10,497 nucleotides of DNA from Candidatus Dadabacteria bacterium RIFCSPHIGHO2_12_FULL_53_21. Lineage in GTDB: Bacteria > Desulfobacterota_D > UBA1144 > Nemesobacterales > UBA2774. Below are positions 1-5,808 of the stretch, one piece after another. The translations under genes were made by a program, and so were the position numbers. The stretch lies in NCBI GenBank assembly GCA_001775255.1, contig MFCJ01000003.1, positions 1 through 10,497 on the forward strand, read 5' to 3'. The notes below the pieces were generated by a model. It was not told the DNA's origin and ran no database searches. It worked only from the letters and a program-made list of their open reading frames with translations. Numbering within the stretch: the first letter of the stretch is position 1; the number at the start of each line of letters is the position of its first letter.

Positions 1-99
1 AAGAAAGAGATATACTATGACGGCTACCTTCCCTACATCGATAAGCACAGAAAGAAAGCCGATCTGATTATCGGCGGGGGAAGAACTCTCACGCCTTGA
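1..99 (+). CDS. C-terminal end of an unidentified protein (partial)
   Basis: Frame 1 is open from the window edge for 32 codons and stops at TGA 97-99. The visible tail is rich in Lys, Tyr and Asp, with the stretch YYDGYLPYIDKHRKKADLII near the end. An aromatic/YL segment followed by H..KAD.II faintly recalls the C-terminus of P-loop nucleoside kinases of the uridine kinase type, but 32 residues are too few to assign a family. The gene overlaps the 3' end of the convergent dehydrogenase gene by 11 bp (89-99). That the frame is coding is inferred from its open length, its plausible composition and the tight convergent arrangement. The start lies outside the window. Confidence 0.5.
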   Translation, partial: KKEIYYDGYLPYIDKHRKKADLIIGGGRTLTP

Positions 100-871
100 A
101 GTCGGGCTCCCCTTTCCCCAGATAGACCGACATGGCCCCGCCTTCGACGAATATAGTCTGTCCTGTTATATAAGATGCCTCGTCCGTCGCAAACATCACC
201 GCGGGCGGCACCATGTCTTCCGGTCTGCCCCTTCTCCCCTCGGGGATTCCCCTCGTCATGTAATCGTCGTATTCAGGGTTTTTGGACGAGGACAGCGGCG
301 TGATCGTGGAGCCCGGGCCTATGCAGTTAACCGTTATGTTGTATTGAGCGAGGTCGACCGCCATGACCCTCGTCACGTTGATCAATGCCCCTTTCGCCGC
401 ATGGTACGCGATTGAAACCGGGTGCATGTCCATCGCACCCGCAACTGACCCGATATTTATTATCCTTCCGGGCGTCCCCTGACTGATGACCTGCTTCGCG
501 AAGCCCTGAGAAAGAAAAAAGGCGCTCTTCAAATTTATATCCATCATCTTGTCCCAGTCCTCGGGCGTCACGTCGAATACGGCCTCGCGCCTCGCGTAAC
601 CTGCGTCGTTCACCAGTATGTCCGCTTTGCCGAACGTATTTACGGCGGTGTCCAGCAATTCCCGGTGTTTGCCGAGGTCGGAAACATCGAGCGTAAAATA
701 TGCGGCCTGCCCCCCCATGCCCTCGACCTCCCTTACCGCTTCCTTGCAAAGGTCCTCGTGGAGAGCGGCGATTACCACCTTAGCCCCTTCTTTAACGTAT
801 CCGAGGGTTATCGCGCGTCCGATCCCCGACGACCCCCCCGTGATAATGGCGACCTTGTCTTTTAACCTCAT
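89..871 (-). CDS. Short-chain dehydrogenase/reductase (classical SDR)
   Basis: A cytoplasmic NAD(P)-dependent oxidoreductase of the classical SDR family, 260 aa, the usual family length. The Rossmann dinucleotide motif TGGSSGIG is at residues 11-18. The structural NNAG motif appears as NDAG (88-91). The catalytic tetrad is visible as N113, S142, Y156 and K160 (YHAAK). The C-terminal YITGQTIFVEGG segment (234-245) is typical of the 3-ketoacyl-ACP reductase/glucose dehydrogenase-like branch. After the second beta strand there is no obvious Asp (AALHED, 35-40), so NADPH may be preferred over NADH; this is inference. The ATG at 869-871 is preceded by GAGGG at 879-883, seven bases away, supporting this start. 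It is divergent from the alpha/beta hydrolase gene and converges with the partial gene at 1-99. The substrate cannot be predicted; sugar alcohols, steroids or ketoacyl substrates are all possible in this family. Confidence 0.93.
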   Translation of the reverse strand: MRLKDKVAIITGGSSGIGRAITLGYVKEGAKVVIAALHEDLCKEAVREVEGMGGQAAYFTLDVSDLGKHRELLDTAVNTFGKADILVNDAGYARREAVFDVTPEDWDKMMDINLKSAFFLSQGFAKQVISQGTPGRIINIGSVAGAMDMHPVSIAYHAAKGALINVTRVMAVDLAQYNITVNCIGPGSTITPLSSSKNPEYDDYMTRGIPEGRRGRPEDMVPPAVMFATDEASYITGQTIFVEGGAMSVYLGKGEPDFKA

Positions 872-933
872 CCTTTTACCCTCGTCTTTTGATTTTCACT
901 GCCTATAACAAACAACATTAAATTTAAATCCGG

Positions 934-962
934 CACACGATTACTAAGATTCATACTATAAT
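934..962 (+). promoter_or_regulatory. Candidate promoter for the hydrolase-ispH pair (-10 only convincing)
   Basis: A perfect TATAAT lies at 957-962 in the 173-bp divergent gap between the dehydrogenase and hydrolase starts. The hexamer 17 bp upstream (CACACG, 934-939) is a poor match to TTGACA, so only the -10 is persuasive. If used, transcription would begin near 969 and leave a leader of about 75 nt before the hydrolase ATG. No clear promoter for the opposite direction is seen. Confidence 0.3.
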
Positions 963-1044
963 TGTTTACATAATGGAAGGGATGTTCTATGCCGGGGACC
1001 GGGCCGCCGTTGACTGTCGTCATAATTAAACCGGAGGGACAAGC

Positions 1045-1869
1045 ATGAAAGCGGAAATTGTGAACTTGCTGGGCCATAACATTTTCGTCAGGTACAGGAT
1101 AAAGGAAAACGGCAAGCCCCCGGTCCTGTTCATACACGGGCTAGGCGAATCCGGGAGATGTTTTTTCGATGCCTATGGCCTGTTGCTTGATAACTCCGTC
1201 ATCGTTCCTGACCTGCTCGGGTACGGAAAGAGTGAAAAGCTTAAAACCGATCCTGATTATTCTTTCTCGAACCAGCTCAAGATTCTCGGTGAGCTGATCG
1301 ATTATTTCAGGCTGAGAGATATCATAATTGTCGGTCATTCTTACGGCGGTGTGTTAGGGACGTTCATGTGCGGGGAAGATAAGAAAGGCAAGATTAAAAA
1401 ATTCGTGAACGTCGAAGGGTGCATAGCGCGGGACACCTTGCTGGAATCGACGAATGCGGTAAGGGCGCTTGGGCAGTGTAATGACGACATGTCGGAATTC
1501 GGCAAATGGCTCCATGAAGGCGGGTTCAAAAAGAGGCTCCTTGAGGATAATGAAAGTGCTTCGACTATAAAGTATTTCGATTCCGTAATCGAGTGTGCAC
1601 CGGCGGCTTTTGCTCAAACAGCGAAGGAATTGATACGGAGGACCGAAGGTGAGGACGAGGCGGGCAATAATGAAATTTCACTGGCATATAAAGGGCTCGA
1701 TTTGCCCAAGATCTTTTGTGTGGGAGCCAGGCAGGTTATGGATTCGGCCAAGAGCTTTTTATCCAGAAATAATCTGGAATGGAAGGAGTTTAACGTGGTC
1801 TCCCATTGGCTGATGCTCGACAAACGGGAGGAATTTTATGCATTTTTAGATGGTTACATAAGGGCATAG
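1045..1869 (+). CDS. Alpha/beta-fold hydrolase
   Basis: A 274-aa alpha/beta hydrolase-fold enzyme, probably cytoplasmic since no signal peptide is seen. The oxyanion-loop motif HGLGESG begins at H31. The PDLLGYGKS strand-turn is at 55-63. The nucleophile elbow GHSYGG puts the catalytic serine at S99. The C-terminal SHW places the catalytic histidine at H254. The acid is probably D233 in the strand before it, or E124 after the nucleophile strand; I cannot decide. A cap region lies roughly at 130-215. GGAGGG at 1033-1038, six bases before the ATG, supports the start. ispH follows 49 bp downstream in the same direction, so the two may be co-transcribed. Codons look more AT-rich (AAA, GAT, ATA, TTT) than in ispH, which could mean a different origin. 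The family contains esterases, lipases, C-C hydrolases and haloperoxidases; the substrate is unknown. Confidence 0.9.
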   Translation: MKAEIVNLLGHNIFVRYRIKENGKPPVLFIHGLGESGRCFFDAYGLLLDNSVIVPDLLGYGKSEKLKTDPDYSFSNQLKILGELIDYFRLRDIIIVGHSYGGVLGTFMCGEDKKGKIKKFVNVEGCIARDTLLESTNAVRALGQCNDDMSEFGKWLHEGGFKKRLLEDNESASTIKYFDSVIECAPAAFAQTAKELIRRTEGEDEAGNNEISLAYKGLDLPKIFCVGARQVMDSAKSFLSRNNLEWKEFNVVSHWLMLDKREEFYAFLDGYIRA

Positions 1870-1918
1870 GCTGTGAAGAGCTGCCGGAATCGAGTATTAT
1901 TATTCGGAGAGGTTAGTT

Positions 1919-2869
1919 ATGCGTGTAATAGTTGCCAAACCGAGGGGTTTTTGCGCCGGGGTCGACCGTGCCATCGAAATTGTCGAGCGAGCGCTCGAGA
2001 TGTACGGGCCCCCGATATACGTCCGCCACGCCATTGTCCATAATAAGCGTGTGGTGGAGTCCCTCAAGAATAAAGGGGTCAGGTTCGTCGAACAGCTCGC
2101 GGAGATCGACCGGAAAGGGGCGAAGGTGATATTCAGCGCCCACGGCATCAGTCCCGCAGTCCGTGAGGAAGCGGAGAGTAGGAAGCTCGACGTCGTCGAT
2201 GCGGTTTGTCCCCTCGTGACGAAGGTCCATAACGAAGTCAAGCATTACGCTGACATGGGGTACACGATTATCCTTATCGGGCATAGGAACCACGTCGAGG
2301 TCATAGGGACGAGCGGCGAGGCCCCCGAGAGGGTCGTAGTCGTGGAGTCGGTCGCCGAAGCCGAGGAGGTCGTCCTCGAAGACCCGGACAGGGTCGCCTA
2401 CGTCACACAGACGACATTGAGCGTCGACGACACGAAAGAGATCCTGGAAATATTAAAGAGAAGGTTCCCGAAAATAATGAACCCATCCAAGCTCGACATA
2501 TGCTACGCCACTCAGAACAGGCAGGACGCGGTGAAGGCCCTTGCGGGGCAGGCGGATATTATATTCATAATGGGCTCGCCCGAAAGCTCCAATTCGAACC
2601 GTCTCGTCGAAGTCGCGAAATCGAACGGGGTTAAGAATGCGTATCTCATCGAAGGGGCGGACAATCTAAGAAGAGAGATGTTCCGGGAAGACATGGTCGT
2701 GGGGCTGAGCTCAGGCGCTTCTACGCCCGAGACAGTCGTGCTCGAGGTGATTTCCCGCCTCAGGGAATTCGGAGCCGATAAAGTAGAGGAACTGGACGGC
2801 AAGGAGGAACACACGAGGTTCCCGTTTCCCGATACGATTCAATTCAAAACGGCGTCCAGGGGCGTATAG
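1919..2869 (+). CDS. ispH: 4-hydroxy-3-methylbut-2-enyl diphosphate reductase (IspH/LytB)
   Basis: The last enzyme of the MEP isoprenoid pathway: an iron-sulfur protein that reductively dehydroxylates HMBPP to IPP and DMAPP in the cytoplasm. Length 316 aa matches the family. The three cluster ligands are visible as C12 (PRGFCAGVDRA), C97 (AVCPLVTKVH) and C195 (DICYATQNRQ). Substrate-binding residues are also present: H41, H75 (SAHGIS), H125 and E127 (GHRNHVEV), the T165/T166 pair, S224-N225-S226 (ESSNSNRL) and S268 (SGASTPE). GGAGAGG at 1906-1912, six bases before the ATG, defines the start. It follows the alpha/beta hydrolase gene by 49 bp. The enzyme is complete with all key residues intact, so it should be active. 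Confidence 0.98.
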   Translation: MRVIVAKPRGFCAGVDRAIEIVERALEMYGPPIYVRHAIVHNKRVVESLKNKGVRFVEQLAEIDRKGAKVIFSAHGISPAVREEAESRKLDVVDAVCPLVTKVHNEVKHYADMGYTIILIGHRNHVEVIGTSGEAPERVVVVESVAEAEEVVLEDPDRVAYVTQTTLSVDDTKEILEILKRRFPKIMNPSKLDICYATQNRQDAVKALAGQADIIFIMGSPESSNSNRLVEVAKSNGVKNAYLIEGADNLRREMFREDMVVGLSSGASTPETVVLEVISRLREFGADKVEELDGKEEHTRFPFPDTIQFKTASRGV

Positions 2870-2919
2870 CCGGTCTTTGCGGATCAGGCAATCCCGAATT
2901 TATACACATTACGCGCTGC

Positions 2920-2940
2920 CCGTCCTGATACGGATTTTTT
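2920..2940 (+). terminator. Weak candidate terminator after ispH
   Basis: A short hairpin, CCGT (2920-2923) pairing with ACGG (2930-2933) around a 6-base loop, is followed by A and six T residues (2935-2940). The stem has only 4 bp, so the call is weak, but the position about 50 bp behind the ispH stop and the T run fit an intrinsic terminator. Confidence 0.3.
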
Positions 2941-3105
2941 CAATCGCAGGATACCTCGGTAAGAAGCCCGGTTTCGATATCATAAATAAACCCTGAAACG
3001 GTAGCGTCATTAGGCGTCAGGGGATGGTCCCTCAGCCTCTTTACGTCGTCTCTTATGCTTCCGATCCCGTCACTTATAGTGAGCCGGTTGATGGAGGTTT
3101 TTAAA
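2940..3105 (-). pseudogene. C-terminal remnant of a beta-carbonic anhydrase
   Basis: Read on the minus strand, a frame ending at TGA 2940-2942 encodes about 54 residues from codon TTA at 3103-3105. They include DGIGSIRDDVKRLRDHPL, then SGFIYDIETGLLTEV and a short SCD end. That pattern, a helix carrying V..L..HP, then a variable turn, then GF.YD.ETG.L.EV, is how Mycobacterium-type beta-carbonic anhydrases end. The N-terminal part of about 110-130 residues, which carries the Zn ligands (C, D, H, C), is absent: the sequence immediately upstream is the 3' end of the sigma factor gene in another frame. No ATG, GTG or TTG start with a ribosome binding site opens this stretch. It therefore looks like a headless gene relic, probably left by a deletion or rearrangement ending at the sigma gene. 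Family recognition rests on memory of the motif, not a search. Confidence 0.6.
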
Positions 3106-3115
3106 ACGGGGTTGT

Positions 3116-4231
3116 TTAATTCAAGAATTCCCGCAGAACTCCGCTTCGCTCGGAGCCGGCCAGCTTGGTGAGGGCATCCTTTTCAATCTGCCTGATCCTC
3201 TCCCTGCTGAGGCCGTATTTATCCGCGATCTGCTCGAGCTTATGGTCGTTTTCATAATCGATCCCGAACCTCATCATGAGCACGTCTTTCTCTCTCTCGG
3301 ATAATAGTTCAAGCGAGTCCCTGATCTCGTCGTTGATCGACTGGAGTGTCAGATAATATTCGGGCCTCTTGGCGTTGGGGTCGGACGTGATATCGAGATA
3401 CGACTTGGAGTCCTCGTTTCCCGGGAGAAGCTCGAGGGGTACTACGAGATCGTTTCCCTTGAGTATCGTGCTTACGGCATCGAGGGGGATATTCGTTTCT
3501 TTTGCGATCTGCTCCGGCATCGCGTTCTTGTCCGTATTGTGTTCGAGCTTCGCTTTTGCCCTGAAGACCTTCGCCGCCAGCTCCTGCAGATAAACCGGTA
3601 TGAGTATTATATGCGTCTGCTCCATTACGGCCCTGGATAAAGACTGGTGTATCCACCACGATGCGTACGTGGAGAACTTGAATCCCTTCGTATGGTCGAA
3701 TTTCGTTACCGCCTTCATGAGCCCGATGTTCCCTTCCTGGATCAAGTCCGTGAGAGGCAGTCCTCTCCCGGTGTACTTGTTTGCGAGCTCGATTACGAGC
3801 CTCAGGTTAGACTTGACGAACTTCTCCTGGAACTGCTTCGACCTTGCGGTATATGACCTGCCAAGGGCGCCGAGTATACTCTCGTCCCTGCGCGGGATTC
3901 CGTTCCCCCGCTTTGGTTTACTATATAAACGCCCTGTGATTTTTTTCGCCCTGGTTTCACAAAACTTTATCTTTGCCGCGAGAACCGCTTCATCCCGCTT
4001 GCTGAGCAGGGTCTCGTCGTTGAGCTCTTTAAAATAAGCGTAGAGCAGTCTGAAATTGGGGTCGGTAATATCCCTCTTGTTTTTGAAAAACCTCCCCCGG
4101 GGTTCTTCCTCTTCCGGCTCCTCTTCTTCATAACCGGAAATACTCTCTTCTTCCGAAACGCCGTCCGTATCGAGGTCCGGGCTTTCGAGGTCGCTTTCGT
4201 CGTCTATGTATTCCAGCTGCTTTAGCTTCAT
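3116..4231 (-). CDS. RNA polymerase sigma-70 family factor (group 2-like, RpoD/RpoS type)
   Basis: A 371-aa sigma-70 factor that directs RNA polymerase core to promoters. The N-terminus (residues 8-46) is strongly acidic, with runs of Glu. Region 1.2 follows (DPNFRLLYAYFKEL, 57-70), then a basic linker (95-136) and region 2 (about 137-212), including NLRLVIELANKY, DLIQEGNIGLMKAV and the KGFKFSTYASWWI core. Region 3 contains a sigma-finger-like VPLELLPGNEDS (264-275), and region 4 runs about 302-358, with the helix-turn-helix LSRERIRQIEKDAL (341-354). It lacks region 1.1 and the large non-conserved domain of housekeeping RpoD, so it is best seen as a group 2 alternative factor. Region 2.4 departs from the usual RTIRIP (here HIILIP, 207-212). 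The only nearby Shine-Dalgarno match is AGGA at 4244-4247, 12 bases from the ATG, so translation may be weak. Repressor-like sites lie at its promoter. Confidence 0.93.
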   Translation of the reverse strand: MKLKQLEYIDDESDLESPDLDTDGVSEEESISGYEEEEPEEEEPRGRFFKNKRDITDPNFRLLYAYFKELNDETLLSKRDEAVLAAKIKFCETRAKKITGRLYSKPKRGNGIPRRDESILGALGRSYTARSKQFQEKFVKSNLRLVIELANKYTGRGLPLTDLIQEGNIGLMKAVTKFDHTKGFKFSTYASWWIHQSLSRAVMEQTHIILIPVYLQELAAKVFRAKAKLEHNTDKNAMPEQIAKETNIPLDAVSTILKGNDLVVPLELLPGNEDSKSYLDITSDPNAKRPEYYLTLQSINDEIRDSLELLSEREKDVLMMRFGIDYENDHKLEQIADKYGLSRERIRQIEKDALTKLAGSERSGVLREFLN

Positions 4232-4262
4232 CGCAGTTAAATGTCCTGTACGAATGCAATGC

Positions 4263-4275
4263 TTAGTATACCTAA
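4263..4275. promoter_or_regulatory. Secondary operator copy in the sigma gene leader
   Basis: TTAGTATACCTAA, a 13-bp imperfect copy of the inverted repeat found at 4278-4292 and 4951-4965. It keeps the TTAG and CTAA half-sites around five bases. Its centre is 16 bp from the centre of the neighbouring site, about one and a half helical turns, so two dimers could sit close together on opposite faces of the helix. It lies in the predicted untranslated leader of the sigma gene. Confidence 0.55.
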
Positions 4276-4277
4276 TA

Positions 4278-4292
4278 TTTAGGCTACCTAAA
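4278..4292. promoter_or_regulatory. Operator overlapping the predicted start of sigma gene transcription
   Basis: TTTAGGCTACCTAAA is a perfect inverted repeat with 6-bp arms and a 3-bp spacer. It starts two bases downstream of the predicted minus-strand -10 element (4295-4300), so it covers the likely transcription start. A protein bound here would block initiation. The same repeat at the same distance from the -10 occurs upstream of the MarR-family gene, which makes that protein the natural candidate to bind it. Confidence 0.65.
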
Positions 4293-4294
4293 CA

Positions 4295-4322
4295 ATAATA
4301 CTAAAAAAATTTATAATATCAA
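4295..4322 (-). promoter_or_regulatory. Predicted promoter of the sigma factor gene
   Basis: On the minus strand, TTGATA (4317-4322, five of six matches to the -35 consensus) is separated by 16 bp from TATTAT (4295-4300, five of six matches to the -10 consensus). The -35 overlaps the stop codon of the MarR-family gene (4319-4321), so the sigma gene has its own promoter even though it lies behind the regulator gene. The expected start point, near 4288, falls inside the operator at 4278-4292. Confidence 0.55.
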
Positions 4323-4936
4323 TTGAGAGTTTTTTTGAAGTGAGGGCATTCTTTGCAGATTTCTTCTTCGCTCAGGAGTATGTGAAGGTTTTCACAATAG
4401 TGGGGTTTAAGCTCTCCTAAGTGCCTGTTTCTTTTGAAGAAACAACAATCGGTACATATGTCCCCCGAGAATATCAATCCCTTTTGCATGAGCTTTTCGG
4501 AGATTTCGAGTAAAAGCTTCTCGAGGATCTCCTGTTCCCGGGGTTCGAACTCCCTGACTATTTCTTCGATCTCATAACCTATATCTTCTATATCCCCGAC
4601 TACCCGTACTCCCTCCGCCGTGAGGGATATGTGCACCCTCCTCCTGTCCTCGGTGCCCCTCGACCTCAATATGAGGTTTTTCCTTTCAAGTGAGTCGATT
4701 ACGCCGCTCGCGGTTGCCGGAGTGCAGGTCAGGTACCTCGCTAAATTCCCTATCGTGATTGCGTCCTTTCTGGTGTAATTGATGAAGAGGAGTGCCTTTA
4801 CCTGCGCGGGCGTAAGGTGTTCGAGCCTGCTTTTATCCCAGAAGAGATTCTTTACCGCCTGTCCGATATGGAACAGGGTTCTCGTTATCTGACCGCCTAT
4901 ATTCTTCTGCCTGTAGGCAGGATCGAAAATGGACAT
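4319..4936 (-). CDS. MarR-family transcriptional regulator with cysteine-rich C-terminal tail
   Basis: A 205-aa winged-helix DNA-binding protein. Helices up to about residue 60 form the dimer interface. The helix-turn-helix is at about 62-86 (IGNLARYL, then TPATASGVIDSLERKNLI), and the wing is marked by EDRRRVHISLTAEG (96-109), the D.R...L..T..G signature of MarR proteins. After the usual dimerisation helix (about 117-152) comes a tail of some 50 residues with C161, C164, C165, H179, C181, C194 and C197. Spaced Cys pairs like this bind Zn or an iron-sulfur cluster in other proteins, so a metal or redox sensor is plausible. Comparable Cys-rich tails occur on some other proteobacterial MarR proteins, as far as I recall. 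AAGG at 4944-4947, seven bases from the ATG, supports the start. An inverted repeat in its own promoter suggests autoregulation. The sigma gene begins 87 bp downstream. Confidence 0.93.
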   Translation of the reverse strand: MSIFDPAYRQKNIGGQITRTLFHIGQAVKNLFWDKSRLEHLTPAQVKALLFINYTRKDAITIGNLARYLTCTPATASGVIDSLERKNLILRSRGTEDRRRVHISLTAEGVRVVGDIEDIGYEIEEIVREFEPREQEILEKLLLEISEKLMQKGLIFSGDICTDCCFFKRNRHLGELKPHYCENLHILLSEEEICKECPHFKKTLN

Positions 4937-4950
4937 GAATTCGCCTTACA

Positions 4951-4965
4951 TTTAGCATACCTAAA
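4951..4965. promoter_or_regulatory. Operator in front of the MarR-family gene
   Basis: TTTAGCATACCTAAA is an inverted repeat with 5-bp arms and a 5-bp spacer. Read on the minus strand it is TTTAGGTATGCTAAA. It differs at only two central positions from the sigma gene operator, TTTAGGTAGCCTAAA. It sits two bases downstream of the predicted -10 and just upstream of the ribosome binding site. This is a classic position for autorepression. Confidence 0.65.
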
Positions 4966-4967
4966 CA

Positions 4968-4996
4968 TTTATAAAATTCACAAAAGCCAATAACTA
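4968..4996 (-). promoter_or_regulatory. Predicted promoter of the MarR-family gene
   Basis: On the minus strand, TATAAA (4968-4973) is a good -10. Seventeen bases upstream is TAGTTA (4991-4996), only three of six matches to a -35. The weak -35 lowers confidence, but the -10 and its two-base spacing to the operator match the sigma gene promoter. Confidence 0.45.
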
Positions 4997-5021
4997 TAAT
5001 ATTCCACAGGTTTTGGAAAGG

Positions 5022-5044
5022 AGGCTGAGGGCCGCGGTCAGCCT
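5022..5044 (-). terminator. Hairpin spanning the nucleotidyltransferase stop codon
   Basis: AGGCTGA (5022-5028) and TCAGCCT (5038-5044) form a perfect 7-bp stem around a 9-base GC-rich loop. On the minus-strand transcript the stem includes the TGA stop codon of the nucleotidyltransferase (5038-5040). It is followed by CCTTTCC, a poor U tract, so termination would be leaky, or the structure may instead protect the 3' end of the mRNA. It is the only structure seen at the end of the three-gene operon. Confidence 0.4.
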
Positions 5045-5808
5045 TTATATATGACAGGTTCCCCGGATAATATTTTCTTAGCCCTCTCGTAGGATTCAAT
5101 CGTTCCAATGTCGATCGCCTCACCCTCGGCGCGAATTGCATATATAACGTCATGTTTGGCCAGATACGAAATGAAGTATCCGATCTCGTCTCTGGCATCC
5201 GGTGACGAAAGGTATTCATGAATAAGATTGAGCGCCCGGGGTTTAAGAAAGTAAAGGGCGGGGCAGGCAAAATTCGACGGGGGGGTCTCCGGCTTTTCAT
5301 GGAACGCCAGAATACGGTCATTCGAATCGAGCTCTAATACCCCCGTCTTTCTGAGCCTTTGTGTGTCTTCGGTCCTGAGCGCAAGGACATAACTTTTATC
5401 ACCGCTCAGGAATTTATCCCAATAGGGTCCGAGCCGGAATCGGAATACATTGTCTCCCGCCGCGACGACCGTTCCTTTGCTCTCGCTGATTTGGCTAACC
5501 GCGAATCCGAGATCCCCCGCAGCGCCCAGCCTGTCCTCCGCCTCCAGGGCTCCGTCGTTCAGTATATTGAGGCTTATTCCCCGATCCGCTACCGCTCCGC
5601 CGTTCTCTTCGCCCCACTGAAGAAAGTGCCCGAAGAAGCGGTCGTTCGTTACTATGGCGATGGAACCGAGCCCTCTGAAATCGAGGATTTGTCCGATCAG
5701 GTGGTCGATGACGGGCCTGCCCCCGACATCGAGGAGCGCTTTCGGGAAATCTTTCGTGAGCGGCTCCATCCTGGTCCCGAAGCCCGCGCAAAGCAGGATC
5801 GCGTTCAT
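5038..5808 (-). CDS. Sugar-1-phosphate nucleotidyltransferase
   Basis: A 256-aa cytoplasmic enzyme of the NTP_transferase family (RmlA/ManC/GalU-like), which joins an NTP and a sugar 1-phosphate into an NDP-sugar with release of pyrophosphate. The nucleotide-binding signature CAGFGTRMEPLT is at 7-18, followed by the PKALLDVGGRPV lysine motif (K23). A metal-binding Asp is seen at D119 (AAGDNVF). HEKPE (170-174) is the usual sugar-site motif, and the second metal Asp is likely D233 in AIDIGT. The length matches single-domain members, with no left-handed beta-helix acyltransferase domain. Its ATG overlaps the TGA of the upstream kinase gene (ATGA, 5805-5808), with AAGG just before it, so the two are translationally coupled. 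The kinase probably supplies its sugar 1-phosphate. Which nucleotide and sugar it uses cannot be read from the sequence; UDP- or GDP-uronate is a guess from context. Confidence 0.9.
   Translation of the reverse strand: MNAILLCAGFGTRMEPLTKDFPKALLDVGGRPVIDHLIGQILDFRGLGSIAIVTNDRFFGHFLQWGEENGGAVADRGISLNILNDGALEAEDRLGAAGDLGFAVSQISESKGTVVAAGDNVFRFRLGPYWDKFLSGDKSYVLALRTEDTQRLRKTGVLELDSNDRILAFHEKPETPPSNFACPALYFLKPRALNLIHEYLSSPDARDEIGYFISYLAKHDVIYAIRAEGEAIDIGTIESYERAKKILSGEPVIYKG

Noticed and set aside
973..1029. Possible 18-codon leader peptide between the candidate -10 and the hydrolase gene
   Set aside because: ATG to TAA is open and ends just before the hydrolase ribosome binding site, but no Shine-Dalgarno precedes it and it has no regulatory-type codon run. 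The length is within chance.
4263..4292. DtxR/IdeR-type iron box
   Set aside because: The half-site TTAGG resembles the DtxR consensus TTAGGTTAGCCTAACCTAA, but the 15-bp repeat here lacks the longer interrupted 19-bp symmetry, and a MarR gene carries the same site. A DtxR-family or manganese regulator encoded elsewhere remains possible, so this is kept as an alternative only.
4995..5000. Perfect TATAAT on the + strand
   Set aside because: No + strand gene follows. The next + strand gene is over 4 kb away, so this is probably a by-product of the AT-rich intergenic sequence.
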